A DNA stretch of 64,000 bases, taken from contig CAZDEB010000003.1 in the NCBI GenBank assembly GCA_964504305.1, positions 62,001 through 126,000 of the forward strand. Direction: 5' to 3'. A program made the position numbers and the translations under genes. The notes below the pieces were generated by a model. It had not been told where the DNA came from. It saw only the letters and a list, made by a program, of their open reading frames with translations, and did not search any database. The DNA is from UBA11606 sp964504305. GTDB lineage: Bacteria; Actinomycetota; Acidimicrobiia; Acidimicrobiales; Aldehydirespiratoraceae. Within the stretch, counting starts at the first letter, position 1; each line of letters begins with the position of its first letter. Shown here piece after piece: positions 18,002 through 25,961 of the stretch.

Positions 18002-18933
18002 GGCTTGGCTCCGGCAGCAGCGTGACAGGCAAGCGCGAGCGCTTTGGCCACGCCCGGCTGGCTCATGATGGTCGGAACCACGATGGGGTGCATCCCCTCG
18101 GCTTCGACGGCCTCGGCCAGGTCGGTGTCGACCTCGTCGATCACCAGAGTGGCGGCGAGGTCGCGGTAAAGCCGTGCCACGCCAACGACTGAGGAGTCGT
18201 GGCCCAGTTCGCGAAGCATCCGATCGGCCGGCCCTTTGAGCGCGGCACCGCCAACGATGGGCGAGACGGCCACTACCGAGTCTCGGCGGGCGCTAACCGC
18301 ATCTTTGATGCCGGGCACCGCAAGAATCGGGCCGATCGAGACAATTGGGTTCGAAGGAGCGATAACCACCGCGTCGGCGCTCGTTATCGCGTTCATGGCG
18401 ATGGCCGTGGGGGCGGCCGCGTCTGCGCCTCGGAAGTCGATCGAACGCACTGCGACGTTGTGAGCGCGGCCCACAAAATACTCCTGGAAACCGATCTCGC
18501 CGCCCTCGGCCAGCTTCACCCGCGTCTCGACCCGGTCGTTGGTGACCGGCACAAGGCGACACTCGAGTCCCCACGCGTTGGTGATCTCGGCCGTCACCTC
18601 GGTAAGAGTTGCGCCCGCGTGAAGCCGGGCCGTGCGGTACAAATGGGTTCCTAGGTCTCGATCGCCGAGACCGAACCAGTCGTCTCCGCCGTAGCGCCCA
18701 AGCTCGGCCATTGCTTGCCAAGTTTCGTTGACCAGCCCCCACCCTCGGGTCGGGTCGATCGCCCCCGCCAGCGTGTAGGTGCAGGTGTCGAGATCGGGGC
18801 TTATCGACAACCCGTGCAAGACGACGTCGTCGGCCACATTTACAACCGCCGTGACTGACGCCGGATCGAAGGCCTCGAGCGCCCCTTGGAGGTACCGGGC
18901 TGCTCCGACTCCTCCGGCAAGCACGGTGTGCAT
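17998..18933 (-). CDS. cofD: 2-phospho-L-lactate / phosphoenolpyruvate transferase (CofD/FbiA)
   Basis: 311 aa. Transfers the phosphoenolpyruvyl (or phospholactyl) moiety to the deazaflavin Fo in F420 synthesis. The N-terminus LAGGVGAARYLQGAL and segments VNVADDVVLHGLSISPDLDT and PSNPIVSIGPILAVPG are diagnostic. It is first of a two-gene operon with cofE (4-base overlap) and lies 1 base downstream of gmd on the same strand. A probable F420-dependent oxidoreductase is encoded at 38951. Confidence 0.95.
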   Translation of the reverse strand: MHTVLAGGVGAARYLQGALEAFDPASVTAVVNVADDVVLHGLSISPDLDTCTYTLAGAIDPTRGWGLVNETWQAMAELGRYGGDDWFGLGDRDLGTHLYRTARLHAGATLTEVTAEITNAWGLECRLVPVTNDRVETRVKLAEGGEIGFQEYFVGRAHNVAVRSIDFRGADAAAPTAIAMNAITSADAVVIAPSNPIVSIGPILAVPGIKDAVSARRDSVVAVSPIVGGAALKGPADRMLRELGHDSSVVGVARLYRDLAATLVIDEVDTDLAEAVEAEGMHPIVVPTIMSQPGVAKALALACHAAAGAKP

Positions 18934-18934
18934 T

Positions 18935-19915
18935 TCAGCTGATGCTCCGCAGACGTCCTTCGAGCAGCGCGAGGTCGGCGTCGACCATCATGGTGACCAA
19001 CTCGTCGAACGGCGTCTGAGCTTTCCAGCCAAGAAGCTGCTCGGCCTTGGTGGCGTCGCCGACCAGCAGGTCGACTTCGGCGGGCCGCATGAAAGCCTGA
19101 TCGATCACAACGTAATCTTCCCAGTTGAGTCCAACGTGATCGAAAGCGACCTGGCAGAACTCTCGAACCGAGTGGGTTTCACCGGTGCAGATCACAAAGT
19201 CGTCTGGCCGATCTTGTTGCAACATGAGCCACATGGCTTCGACGTAGTCGCCAGCAAAGCCCCAATCTCGTTGGGCATCGAGGTTGCCAAGCCTGATCTC
19301 GTTGACGTGACCGAGCTTGATCTGAGCCACGGTGTGGCTGATCTTGCGGGTCACGAATTCGAGACCGCGGCGAGGGCTTTCGTGGTTGAACAAGATGCCG
19401 GACGTGCCGTGCAGACCGTACGACTCTCGGTAGTTGAGGGTGATCCAGTGGCCGTACACCTTGGCCACCCCGTAGGGGCTGCGGGGATGAAACGGCGTTG
19501 TCTCGACTTGTGGCACCTCGTGGACCTTGCCGAACATCTCTGAAGAGCTGGCCTGATAGAAGCGAATCTCGGGGTCGACAAGCCGAATGGCGTCGAGCAA
19601 CCGGGTAACGCCGAGGGCAGTTGTTTCGCCGGTGAGGACTGGCTGCCCGAACGATGTCTGCACAAAGGACTGGGCCGCCAGGTTGTACACCTCTTGGGGC
19701 CGGTAGTTCCGCAGAATGTGGATCATCGAGATTTCGTCGAGCAGATCGCCGGGGACAAAAGTGATCTTGTCTTGGATGTGGGCGATCCGTTCGAAGTTGA
19801 CAGTGCTGGATCGCCGGACCATGCCGAGAACTTCGTAGCCGCGGTCGAGTAGGAACTCGGCGAGGTACGAGCCGTCTTGGCCCGTGATCCCGGTTATGAG
19901 GGCACGTTTGGTCAC
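18935..19915 (-). CDS. gmd: GDP-mannose 4,6-dehydratase
   Basis: 326 aa from GTG 19915, which overlaps the upstream stop by 4 bases (GTGA). A longer reading to 19987 lies inside the upstream gene and has no family similarity. Diagnostic features are ITGITGQDGSYLAEFLLDRGY, the NADP-binding VRRSSTVNFERI, NLAAQSFVQTSF, the catalytic ASSSEMFG...YGVAK and NHESPRRG. It converts GDP-mannose to GDP-4-keto-6-deoxymannose, the shared substrate of the adjacent Rmd and the distant Fcl. Confidence 0.96.
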   Translation of the reverse strand: MTKRALITGITGQDGSYLAEFLLDRGYEVLGMVRRSSTVNFERIAHIQDKITFVPGDLLDEISMIHILRNYRPQEVYNLAAQSFVQTSFGQPVLTGETTALGVTRLLDAIRLVDPEIRFYQASSSEMFGKVHEVPQVETTPFHPRSPYGVAKVYGHWITLNYRESYGLHGTSGILFNHESPRRGLEFVTRKISHTVAQIKLGHVNEIRLGNLDAQRDWGFAGDYVEAMWLMLQQDRPDDFVICTGETHSVREFCQVAFDHVGLNWEDYVVIDQAFMRPAEVDLLVGDATKAEQLLGWKAQTPFDELVTMMVDADLALLEGRLRSIS

Positions 19916-20853
19916 GATGTTTCCTTCGACTGGTCGCCTGGGGCGGGGGTGGCACTCTCGGGACTTTCCGCGGCACGCTGCCGCCAATAGTTGAGCAAGT
20001 CTTCGAGGGTTGATTCGATTGGGATATTAGGTGACCAGCCAGTTTGGTGGCGGGTCTTGGTGTTGTCACCGCGCAGCACCTTGAGGTCGACGGGGCGAAA
20101 GAGATCGGGGTCCACCACCAGTTCGACGGGAGCGGTCGACTGGTTTACGAAAATTCCGGCCAGCTCGCGGACCGACCGGTCGGTGCCGCTGCAAACGTGG
20201 TACGCCTCGCCGCCGCGTCCGTCGGTCATTAGTGCCCGGTAAGCGCGGACGACATCACGGACGTCGGTGAAATCGCGCCGAGCCTCGAGGTTGCCAACTC
20301 GCACTGCACTGCGGCCGGTGCGTTCGCACTCGGCGATGCGACTGGCGATGGCCGAGGCCACGAAGTTTGCGCCTTGGCCAGGTCCGAGGTGGTTGAACGA
20401 GCGGACGCGTACGACGTCGAGTCCGTGTCCGAGGAAGGCCTGTAAACAAATCATGTCAGCGGCTGCTTTGCTCGCCGCATAGGGGCTCACGGGGCGCAGC
20501 GGCTGGGTCTCGCGCAGGGGAAGGTCAGCGGTTTCGATCATTCCGTAGATGTCGGCACTGGTGACCGCCAGGACTCGACCTATGCCAGCGAGGCGGGCCG
20601 CGTCGAGAACGTTCATCGTTCCTTCGGCGTTTACCCGCAGAGTTTGCACGGGTCGATCCCAAGATCCGCCCACGTCAGCCTGAGCGGCAAGGTGGTACAC
20701 GGCATCGGCTCCCGAGCCAGAAAACTCAGCAATTACGGCGTCGCGGTCGACGATGTCGGTGCTGGTTGTGGCGACTGTGTCACCGGCCGCGACGAGATGG
20801 CTTATGAGATGTTGTCCGACGAAGCCGTCGGCACCGGTGACGAGTACGTGCAT
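19912..20853 (-). CDS. rmd: GDP-4-keto-6-deoxy-D-mannose reductase (Rmd-like; GDP-D-rhamnose)
   Basis: 313 aa. Extended SDR with TGADGFVGQHL at the N-terminus, catalytic TSADIYG and YAASK, and the segments RSFNHLGPGQ and RRDFTDVRDVVRAY, which resemble GDP-6-deoxy-D-mannose reductases. It would reduce the Gmd product directly to GDP-D-rhamnose. It precedes and overlaps gmd by 4 bases. A reductase for another keto-sugar is possible but less likely given the pairing. The last 20 residues are an unstructured acidic/proline tail. Confidence 0.82.
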   Translation of the reverse strand: MHVLVTGADGFVGQHLISHLVAAGDTVATTSTDIVDRDAVIAEFSGSGADAVYHLAAQADVGGSWDRPVQTLRVNAEGTMNVLDAARLAGIGRVLAVTSADIYGMIETADLPLRETQPLRPVSPYAASKAAADMICLQAFLGHGLDVVRVRSFNHLGPGQGANFVASAIASRIAECERTGRSAVRVGNLEARRDFTDVRDVVRAYRALMTDGRGGEAYHVCSGTDRSVRELAGIFVNQSTAPVELVVDPDLFRPVDLKVLRGDNTKTRHQTGWSPNIPIESTLEDLLNYWRQRAAESPESATPAPGDQSKETS

Positions 20854-20937
20854 GCTTAGCGCCGGCGGCTGAGGGAGGATCGGACTCGCATCGGCCGCGA
20901 CTCTACACAGTGTCCCCCCACGTCCCTGTCTCAGCGG

Positions 20938-20943
20938 TAGCCT
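20938..20943 (+). promoter_or_regulatory. -10 element (TAGCCT) for the GT2-membrane fusion gene
   Basis: TAGCCT ends 9 bases before GTG 20953, consistent with a very short or absent leader. It lies in the 99-base divergent spacer shared with rmd. Confidence 0.4.
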
Positions 20944-20952
20944 CCGTCAACC

Positions 20953-23900
20953 GTGGAGGATGAAAGCAACGCGAGCCAGCGCTTTGACGCTGAGAAATCT
21001 GACGCCCGTCGTTCTCGACCGACTCCGGCGTCTAGCGAACCGCGGGCGGCAACCCCTTCAGTGACTGCGGTAGTGGTGGCCGCAGATCCCGGCGATTGGT
21101 TCGAGGAGACTCTCGATTCGATCGTCACTCAGGATTATCCCCGACTCGACCTCGTCGTTGTTGATGTCGCTGGGTCGCCGCTGCTTGCCGAACGGGTTCG
21201 TGAGGTCGCCCCGGCAGCGACTCTTCTCGACGCTTCTGATACCGACGGTTTCAGCGCGGCGGCCAACGCCGTGCTCGACACTGGTCTCGAGTCGGCCTTT
21301 TTGCTGATGTGTCATGACGACGTGGCACTGGCTTCAGATGCCGTGCGAGTCCTCGTTACCGAGGCCATGAGGTCCAACGCCGGGATCACCGGTCCGAAAC
21401 TTGTCGACTGGGAGCATCCTGAGCGGCTGCAGCACGTCGGCTTCGACGTCGATCAGTTTGCTGCGGCAGCCGACAAAGTCGAGCCCGGCGAACTTGACCA
21501 AGAGCAGCACGATGCCGTGGCCGATGTGTTTGCGGTCCCGTCGGCTGCGGTGCTGATTCGTCGGGCTCTCTTTGACGCTATTGGCGGCTTCGACCCGGTC
21601 ATGACCCGTTGGGGTGAGGACGTCGATATCTGTTGGCGCGCCCAGCTGGCCGGAGCACGCGTCATCGTCGCTCCCGATGCATTGGTTCGCCATCGCGGTG
21701 ATCTCATTGCCCGTACCGGCGTAGACGATGTCCGACGGACGCGGGCTCGACATCAGGTCCGTACGGTGTTGGTGACCGGCAGCCGTGTTCGTCTCCTCCT
21801 GACCTTGCCGCTCATGATGCTGCTATTTGCAAGTGAGGCGGCGGTTGCGTTGGCAACGGGTCGGCTCCGACAAGTGGTCGATGTAGGTTCGGCGTGGATT
21901 TGGAATCTCAGTCGACTGGGCGAGATCAGGCGGCGGCGGGCCGGCTTACGTCCGAAGATATCGGTGCGTCACTCCGACCTGCGCTCGCTGCAGTTGGCTG
22001 GCAGCGCCCGCATCAACGCCTTCGTACGCGGTCAGATCGGACGCGGTGGTCGTTCGTTTGGGCGCGAACTGGTGAGTGCGATCCGTACCGGCACGGCTCG
22101 TTTCGCGGTGCTCTCATGGGCGCTGGTCGTGGCGTTCGTATTGTTCGGTTCGCGGTCGCTGATAGCTACGCGGGTTCCGGCCGTCGGCGATTTCGCGGCT
22201 TTCCCAGAATCTTCTCGCGACTTGGCGGCAACTCTGTGGTCGGGCTGGCGGGACCACGATCTTGGTTCGGCCGGGTCCACCCCTAGCGGTTTTGGCCTAC
22301 TGGGACTGTTGGCAACACTGTTGGGTGGAGCGGTCGGCTTGGTGCGAACAGCGTGGGTCATCGGTCCGATCTTCGTGGGGTTGGCCGGTGCGTGGAGGCT
22401 CCTGGCGGTTACAGGCAGCCGCCGCGCTCAAATCGGTTCGCTCGTTGCCTATATGGCGATCCCTCTTCCTTGGGTCTCGATCGCTGCGGGATCGTGGGGT
22501 GGCATCGGCGCGTACACTATTTCGCCGTGGATCCTGCGCGGGCTGCTCGAACTTCAGGCCAGCGCTCCTTTCCGCACAACAGCCGGCCCGGTGAGGACAT
22601 CTGGCCGAGCAGTGTTGAGCGCCGGCTCGGCACTGGGGTTGGGACTGATTTTTGATCAGCGCCTGGTAGTAATTCTGGGGCTGTTGGGGGTTGGGTTGCT
22701 GGCAGGGTCGCTAGTTGCGATCAATCCGACAGGCATTGTTCGTATTGTCGCCGGAACTGTTGTTGCGGCGTTCGTCGCCGCGGTTGTGGCTCTACCAATG
22801 GCCATCGATCAGTTGGTCGCCTCGCCAACCTGGGACGTAATAGCCGGGGGCAGCAGCGGTGATGTTTCTTCGGAGTCTCTGGGCCAGATTCTGCGGTTCG
22901 CGGTGGGACCACACCAGCCGAGCGGATTCCTTTGGGCGTTCGCGGTGCCGATGGTGATGCCTCTGCTCGTGGGGCGGGCCTGGCGGTTTGATCTTGCCGT
23001 CCGGCTTTGGTTTGTGGCGTTGGTCTCCTGGGGGCTGACACTGGCGTCTGTGTCTGGCTGGTTGGACTTTGGTCTGCCGACGCCCAGCGTGCTTCTGGGA
23101 CCCGCCGCCGCGGCAATAGCGGCGCTGTGCGGCGTGGCCGTCGCCGCAAGCGAGCACGACCTCCGCCGAGCCGGGTTCGGATGGCGCCAAGCGTTGCTCC
23201 CCGTGGCCCTCGTCGCCTCGGTGGTGGCCGTTCTCCCGGCGCTCGGTTCGGCAACCTCGGGCCGGTGGGATTTGGGACGTGGCGACTACGCCTCCGTGGT
23301 GCCATTCCACGATCCGGAGATGGGCGGGAGTTATCGAGTCCTATGGATCGGTCATCCCGACAACCTGCCGGCCGAGGGATCTTCGTTTGGTGGTCAGACC
23401 GCTTGGGTTGCGACCCTTGACGGACTACCCACAATCGACGAGGTGTCCAAACCGCCTGATCCGGGTGCTTCGCCGTTGATCGGCGATGTACTGACCGCGG
23501 TAGCGCATCGTGATACGTCGCGAGCTGGACGCCTGTTTGCCGGTCTCGGTATCCGCTATGTAGTGGCTCTGAACCGCTTGGCGCCCGCGCCGTTTAGCTC
23601 GGTGGAGTCGAGTCGTCCGGTAGATGCGAACTTGATCGAGTCATTGGATACCCAACTCGACTTGAGACGGTTGGCGGGAGTCAATAGTTCCATGGAGGTC
23701 TACGAGAACACCGAGTGGGCGAGCGTGAGGGCCGCTGCAGTAAGTGGTTTCGACGATGGGGTCGACGACATTTTTGGGCTGCAGATTACGCCGTTGCGCG
23801 GCACCGCCGGCGTTCTTGCGGGGACCGGCGACAATCTCGTCGGAGTCATCCCTGACGGCACCGAGATATTGCTTGCGCAGACGCCAGATGCCGGCTGGGA

Positions 23901-24099
23901 TCTCAGCGTTGACGGCGTAGCTTCAGCCCGACGTCAGTCGCTCGGTTGGGCCCAGTCCTTCGTGCCGGCCAATGGCGGGTTTGCAACTCTGCACTACGCA
24001 ACCCCGCGTTGGCGACAGTTGGTTGTGCTGCTTCAAATGCTGATCCTCTTGGGCTTGGGCAGCCTGACTTTGCGTCGGACCTTGCAAGGTCGTGGATGA
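20953..24099 (+). CDS. Family-2 glycosyltransferase fused to a large polytopic membrane domain
   Basis: 1048 aa, GTG start. Residues about 36-270 form a GT2 domain with DFDPVMTR-type features: LLMCHDDVAL (metal-binding region), GGFDPVMTRWGEDVDICWRA and a following histidine. From about residue 275 there are a dozen or more hydrophobic helices, with a soluble outer domain near the C-terminus (about 780-1000) and a final helix. Such GT2-membrane proteins followed by DUF5719 genes occur in many actinobacteria. The likely role is synthesis or export of an envelope glycan. The next gene overlaps by ATGA. Confidence 0.85.
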   Translation: MEDESNASQRFDAEKSDARRSRPTPASSEPRAATPSVTAVVVAADPGDWFEETLDSIVTQDYPRLDLVVVDVAGSPLLAERVREVAPAATLLDASDTDGFSAAANAVLDTGLESAFLLMCHDDVALASDAVRVLVTEAMRSNAGITGPKLVDWEHPERLQHVGFDVDQFAAAADKVEPGELDQEQHDAVADVFAVPSAAVLIRRALFDAIGGFDPVMTRWGEDVDICWRAQLAGARVIVAPDALVRHRGDLIARTGVDDVRRTRARHQVRTVLVTGSRVRLLLTLPLMMLLFASEAAVALATGRLRQVVDVGSAWIWNLSRLGEIRRRRAGLRPKISVRHSDLRSLQLAGSARINAFVRGQIGRGGRSFGRELVSAIRTGTARFAVLSWALVVAFVLFGSRSLIATRVPAVGDFAAFPESSRDLAATLWSGWRDHDLGSAGSTPSGFGLLGLLATLLGGAVGLVRTAWVIGPIFVGLAGAWRLLAVTGSRRAQIGSLVAYMAIPLPWVSIAAGSWGGIGAYTISPWILRGLLELQASAPFRTTAGPVRTSGRAVLSAGSALGLGLIFDQRLVVILGLLGVGLLAGSLVAINPTGIVRIVAGTVVAAFVAAVVALPMAIDQLVASPTWDVIAGGSSGDVSSESLGQILRFAVGPHQPSGFLWAFAVPMVMPLLVGRAWRFDLAVRLWFVALVSWGLTLASVSGWLDFGLPTPSVLLGPAAAAIAALCGVAVAASEHDLRRAGFGWRQALLPVALVASVVAVLPALGSATSGRWDLGRGDYASVVPFHDPEMGGSYRVLWIGHPDNLPAEGSSFGGQTAWVATLDGLPTIDEVSKPPDPGASPLIGDVLTAVAHRDTSRAGRLFAGLGIRYVVALNRLAPAPFSSVESSRPVDANLIESLDTQLDLRRLAGVNSSMEVYENTEWASVRAAAVSGFDDGVDDIFGLQITPLRGTAGVLAGTGDNLVGVIPDGTEILLAQTPDAGWDLSVDGVASARRQSLGWAQSFVPANGGFATLHYATPRWRQLVVLLQMLILLGLGSLTLRRTLQGRG

Positions 24100-25514
24100 T
24101 GCGTTCGCTTCGCACGGTGGCGTTTGTCTTGATCGGCGCTTTGTTGACACTGGCGGCCATCATCGACCGGGAACCACGGCTGACTGCGCTGTCCGATGCT
24201 CCCGCTCTCGGAGCGACACCGGTCGCTGGCAGCGGTTCGTGGTTTTGCGCCGGTGGGAGCGCCCCGGGCGGCATAGCCGCGGTGGGGCTTGAGGTTGCCA
24301 ATCGTGGCCAAGCCGAGGCGTTGATCGAGGTCACCGTCGTACGATCCGACTCCGAGGCTGCCGCGTCGACCGCGATCATGGTGCCGGCTCAGACCCGAAT
24401 CGCGGTGTCGCTCGCCGACTTGGCGGCCGGAAGTGAGTGGATCGGATCAATTGTCGAGGTGACCGACTCCGATGTTGTCGTCGAGCAGATCTACGAGGGA
24501 CCCACGGGTACCGATCGCGCTAGTTGCGTGACCACGTCGTCTCAGAACCTGGTCTTTCCCGATGGCGCGACGCGGCTCGTGGCTCACGGCGAGCAAATGG
24601 TGATGCTCATCATGAACCCGTTCCAGGAGGCCGCGGTCGTCGATGTTCGTTTCGACTCTGACGTCGGTCCCGACAGCATCGAGGCTCTGGTCGTCCCGGC
24701 CCGTCGGGTAGTGGCCGTTGACGTCACCACCGAAGTAACGGTCGCGTCGCGGATCACCGCCGAAGTGGTGGCCAGATCCGGTCGCGTGATCGCCAGTCGT
24801 GTTCAAGTCCGAGACGCCGACGACGCTCGCGGGCTGTCGGTTACTCCCGCCGTCGCTCGTCCCTCAGCGGTGTCGCTGATCGCGTCGCTATCTCGTCGCG
24901 AGGGTGTAGTTGATCGGGTCCATGTGGCCAACCCTTCCGACACCGAGATCGCCGAGGTTGATCTCGAGATCATTACTGATGGAGGAGTTCAGCCTGACCC
25001 GATCGAGCTGACCGTTCGGCCGGGCCGAACCGTCGTTGTCAATATCGCCGCCGAGGTTCGTCTAGACGACGTCGGAGATTTCGCTCTGCTGGCCCGATCG
25101 CTGGGCGGTGTCCCGGTGGCGGTATCCCTCGAACGGCAGGTAGCCCCCGGCGGCGAGTCGGTTCCCGGCTCGGCTGGGTTGGGCGGAGTCGATTCGGCGG
25201 CGACCGAATGGACGGCGCTGGTCGACGGGGTTGACTCGCGATTGGCGTTTGTGAATCCCTCCGCAACCGCCATTGCCACGGTTTTAGTCGAGACCGTCGA
25301 TCCTTCCGGGACCGTCACGGTGGCCGAATTCGAGTTGGGGCCCAGGCGCCGCCACGTCATCACGTCCGAAGAGCTCGTAACCGACCGCCCGTTGGTGGTG
25401 GTCCATTCGACCGCGGCGATTGTTGTTTCGCGAGAGATCGAGGGTTTCACTTCCCGCCAGCTCGCTACCGCGGTGGCTGGCGGTGAGGTGAGCTTGTTGG
25501 ACCTGAACTCCTAG
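24096..25514 (+). CDS. DUF5719-family exported protein
   Basis: 472 aa from ATG 24096, which overlaps the GT2 fusion by 4 bases; a second ATG follows immediately. A basic start and one hydrophobic segment (about residues 8-24) form a signal anchor. The rest consists of repeated beta-sandwich-like modules, seen in recurring VANPSDTEIAEVDLEI, VNPSATAIATVLVE and MNPFQEAAVVDV patterns. DUF5719 proteins consistently accompany GT2-membrane fusions in actinobacteria, so a partner or acceptor role at the outer membrane face is likely. The function is unknown. Two cysteines (residues about 49 and 139) may be paired. Confidence 0.82.
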   Translation: MMRSLRTVAFVLIGALLTLAAIIDREPRLTALSDAPALGATPVAGSGSWFCAGGSAPGGIAAVGLEVANRGQAEALIEVTVVRSDSEAAASTAIMVPAQTRIAVSLADLAAGSEWIGSIVEVTDSDVVVEQIYEGPTGTDRASCVTTSSQNLVFPDGATRLVAHGEQMVMLIMNPFQEAAVVDVRFDSDVGPDSIEALVVPARRVVAVDVTTEVTVASRITAEVVARSGRVIASRVQVRDADDARGLSVTPAVARPSAVSLIASLSRREGVVDRVHVANPSDTEIAEVDLEIITDGGVQPDPIELTVRPGRTVVVNIAAEVRLDDVGDFALLARSLGGVPVAVSLERQVAPGGESVPGSAGLGGVDSAATEWTALVDGVDSRLAFVNPSATAIATVLVETVDPSGTVTVAEFELGPRRRHVITSEELVTDRPLVVVHSTAAIVVSREIEGFTSRQLATAVAGGEVSLLDLNS

Positions 25515-25550
25515 GTTCGTGGGTCTCTTAGGTCCGGGGTGAGCGAGGGG

Positions 25551-25958
25551 CTACTTGCGTTCTTCGGCTATGGCCGCCCATAGGTCCGCCGAGGTCACCG
25601 GACCAAGGAACGCTCGTTTGACCGCCCCGTCGCGGTCAGCAACGACCAGCGTAGGCACGCCATCAATTCGGTATCGGTCGTGTAGCTGCGGGTGGGCCTG
25701 AACCGTCAGCTGCTGTACGGCGACTTCGTCGGACTCGAGAAGAGACGCTCGATCCCAAACTCCCGCACAGGTGTCACATGTGGTCGAGCTGAATACCGCC
25801 ACCAGCCAATTGGTTTCGGGGCGAGCGAAGTCGTGGCGGTCCAGCAACGCTGGCACGTGGTGGGTGTTGGTGGCCGGAGAGCCTGGTTTACGGCCGAGCA
25901 CCGATGCGAAGACCCCGGCGATTGCGACCGCTCCGATCACCAGTAGCAGACGATCCAC
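25551..25958 (-). CDS. Membrane-anchored thioredoxin-like protein
   Basis: 135 aa. A hydrophobic N-terminal segment (residues about 3-22) is followed by a thioredoxin fold with the redox motif CDTC in FSSTTCDTCAGVWDRA and a cis-proline loop GVPTLVV. The reduced size and membrane anchor suggest an extracytoplasmic or membrane-facing thiol-disulfide exchange protein. The CDTC motif differs from the thioredoxin CGPC, implying a different redox potential. It lies 3 bases downstream of ftsH on the same strand and is probably co-transcribed with it. Confidence 0.85.
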   Translation of the reverse strand: MDRLLLVIGAVAIAGVFASVLGRKPGSPATNTHHVPALLDRHDFARPETNWLVAVFSSTTCDTCAGVWDRASLLESDEVAVQQLTVQAHPQLHDRYRIDGVPTLVVADRDGAVKRAFLGPVTSADLWAAIAEERK

Positions 25959-25961
25959 TGA

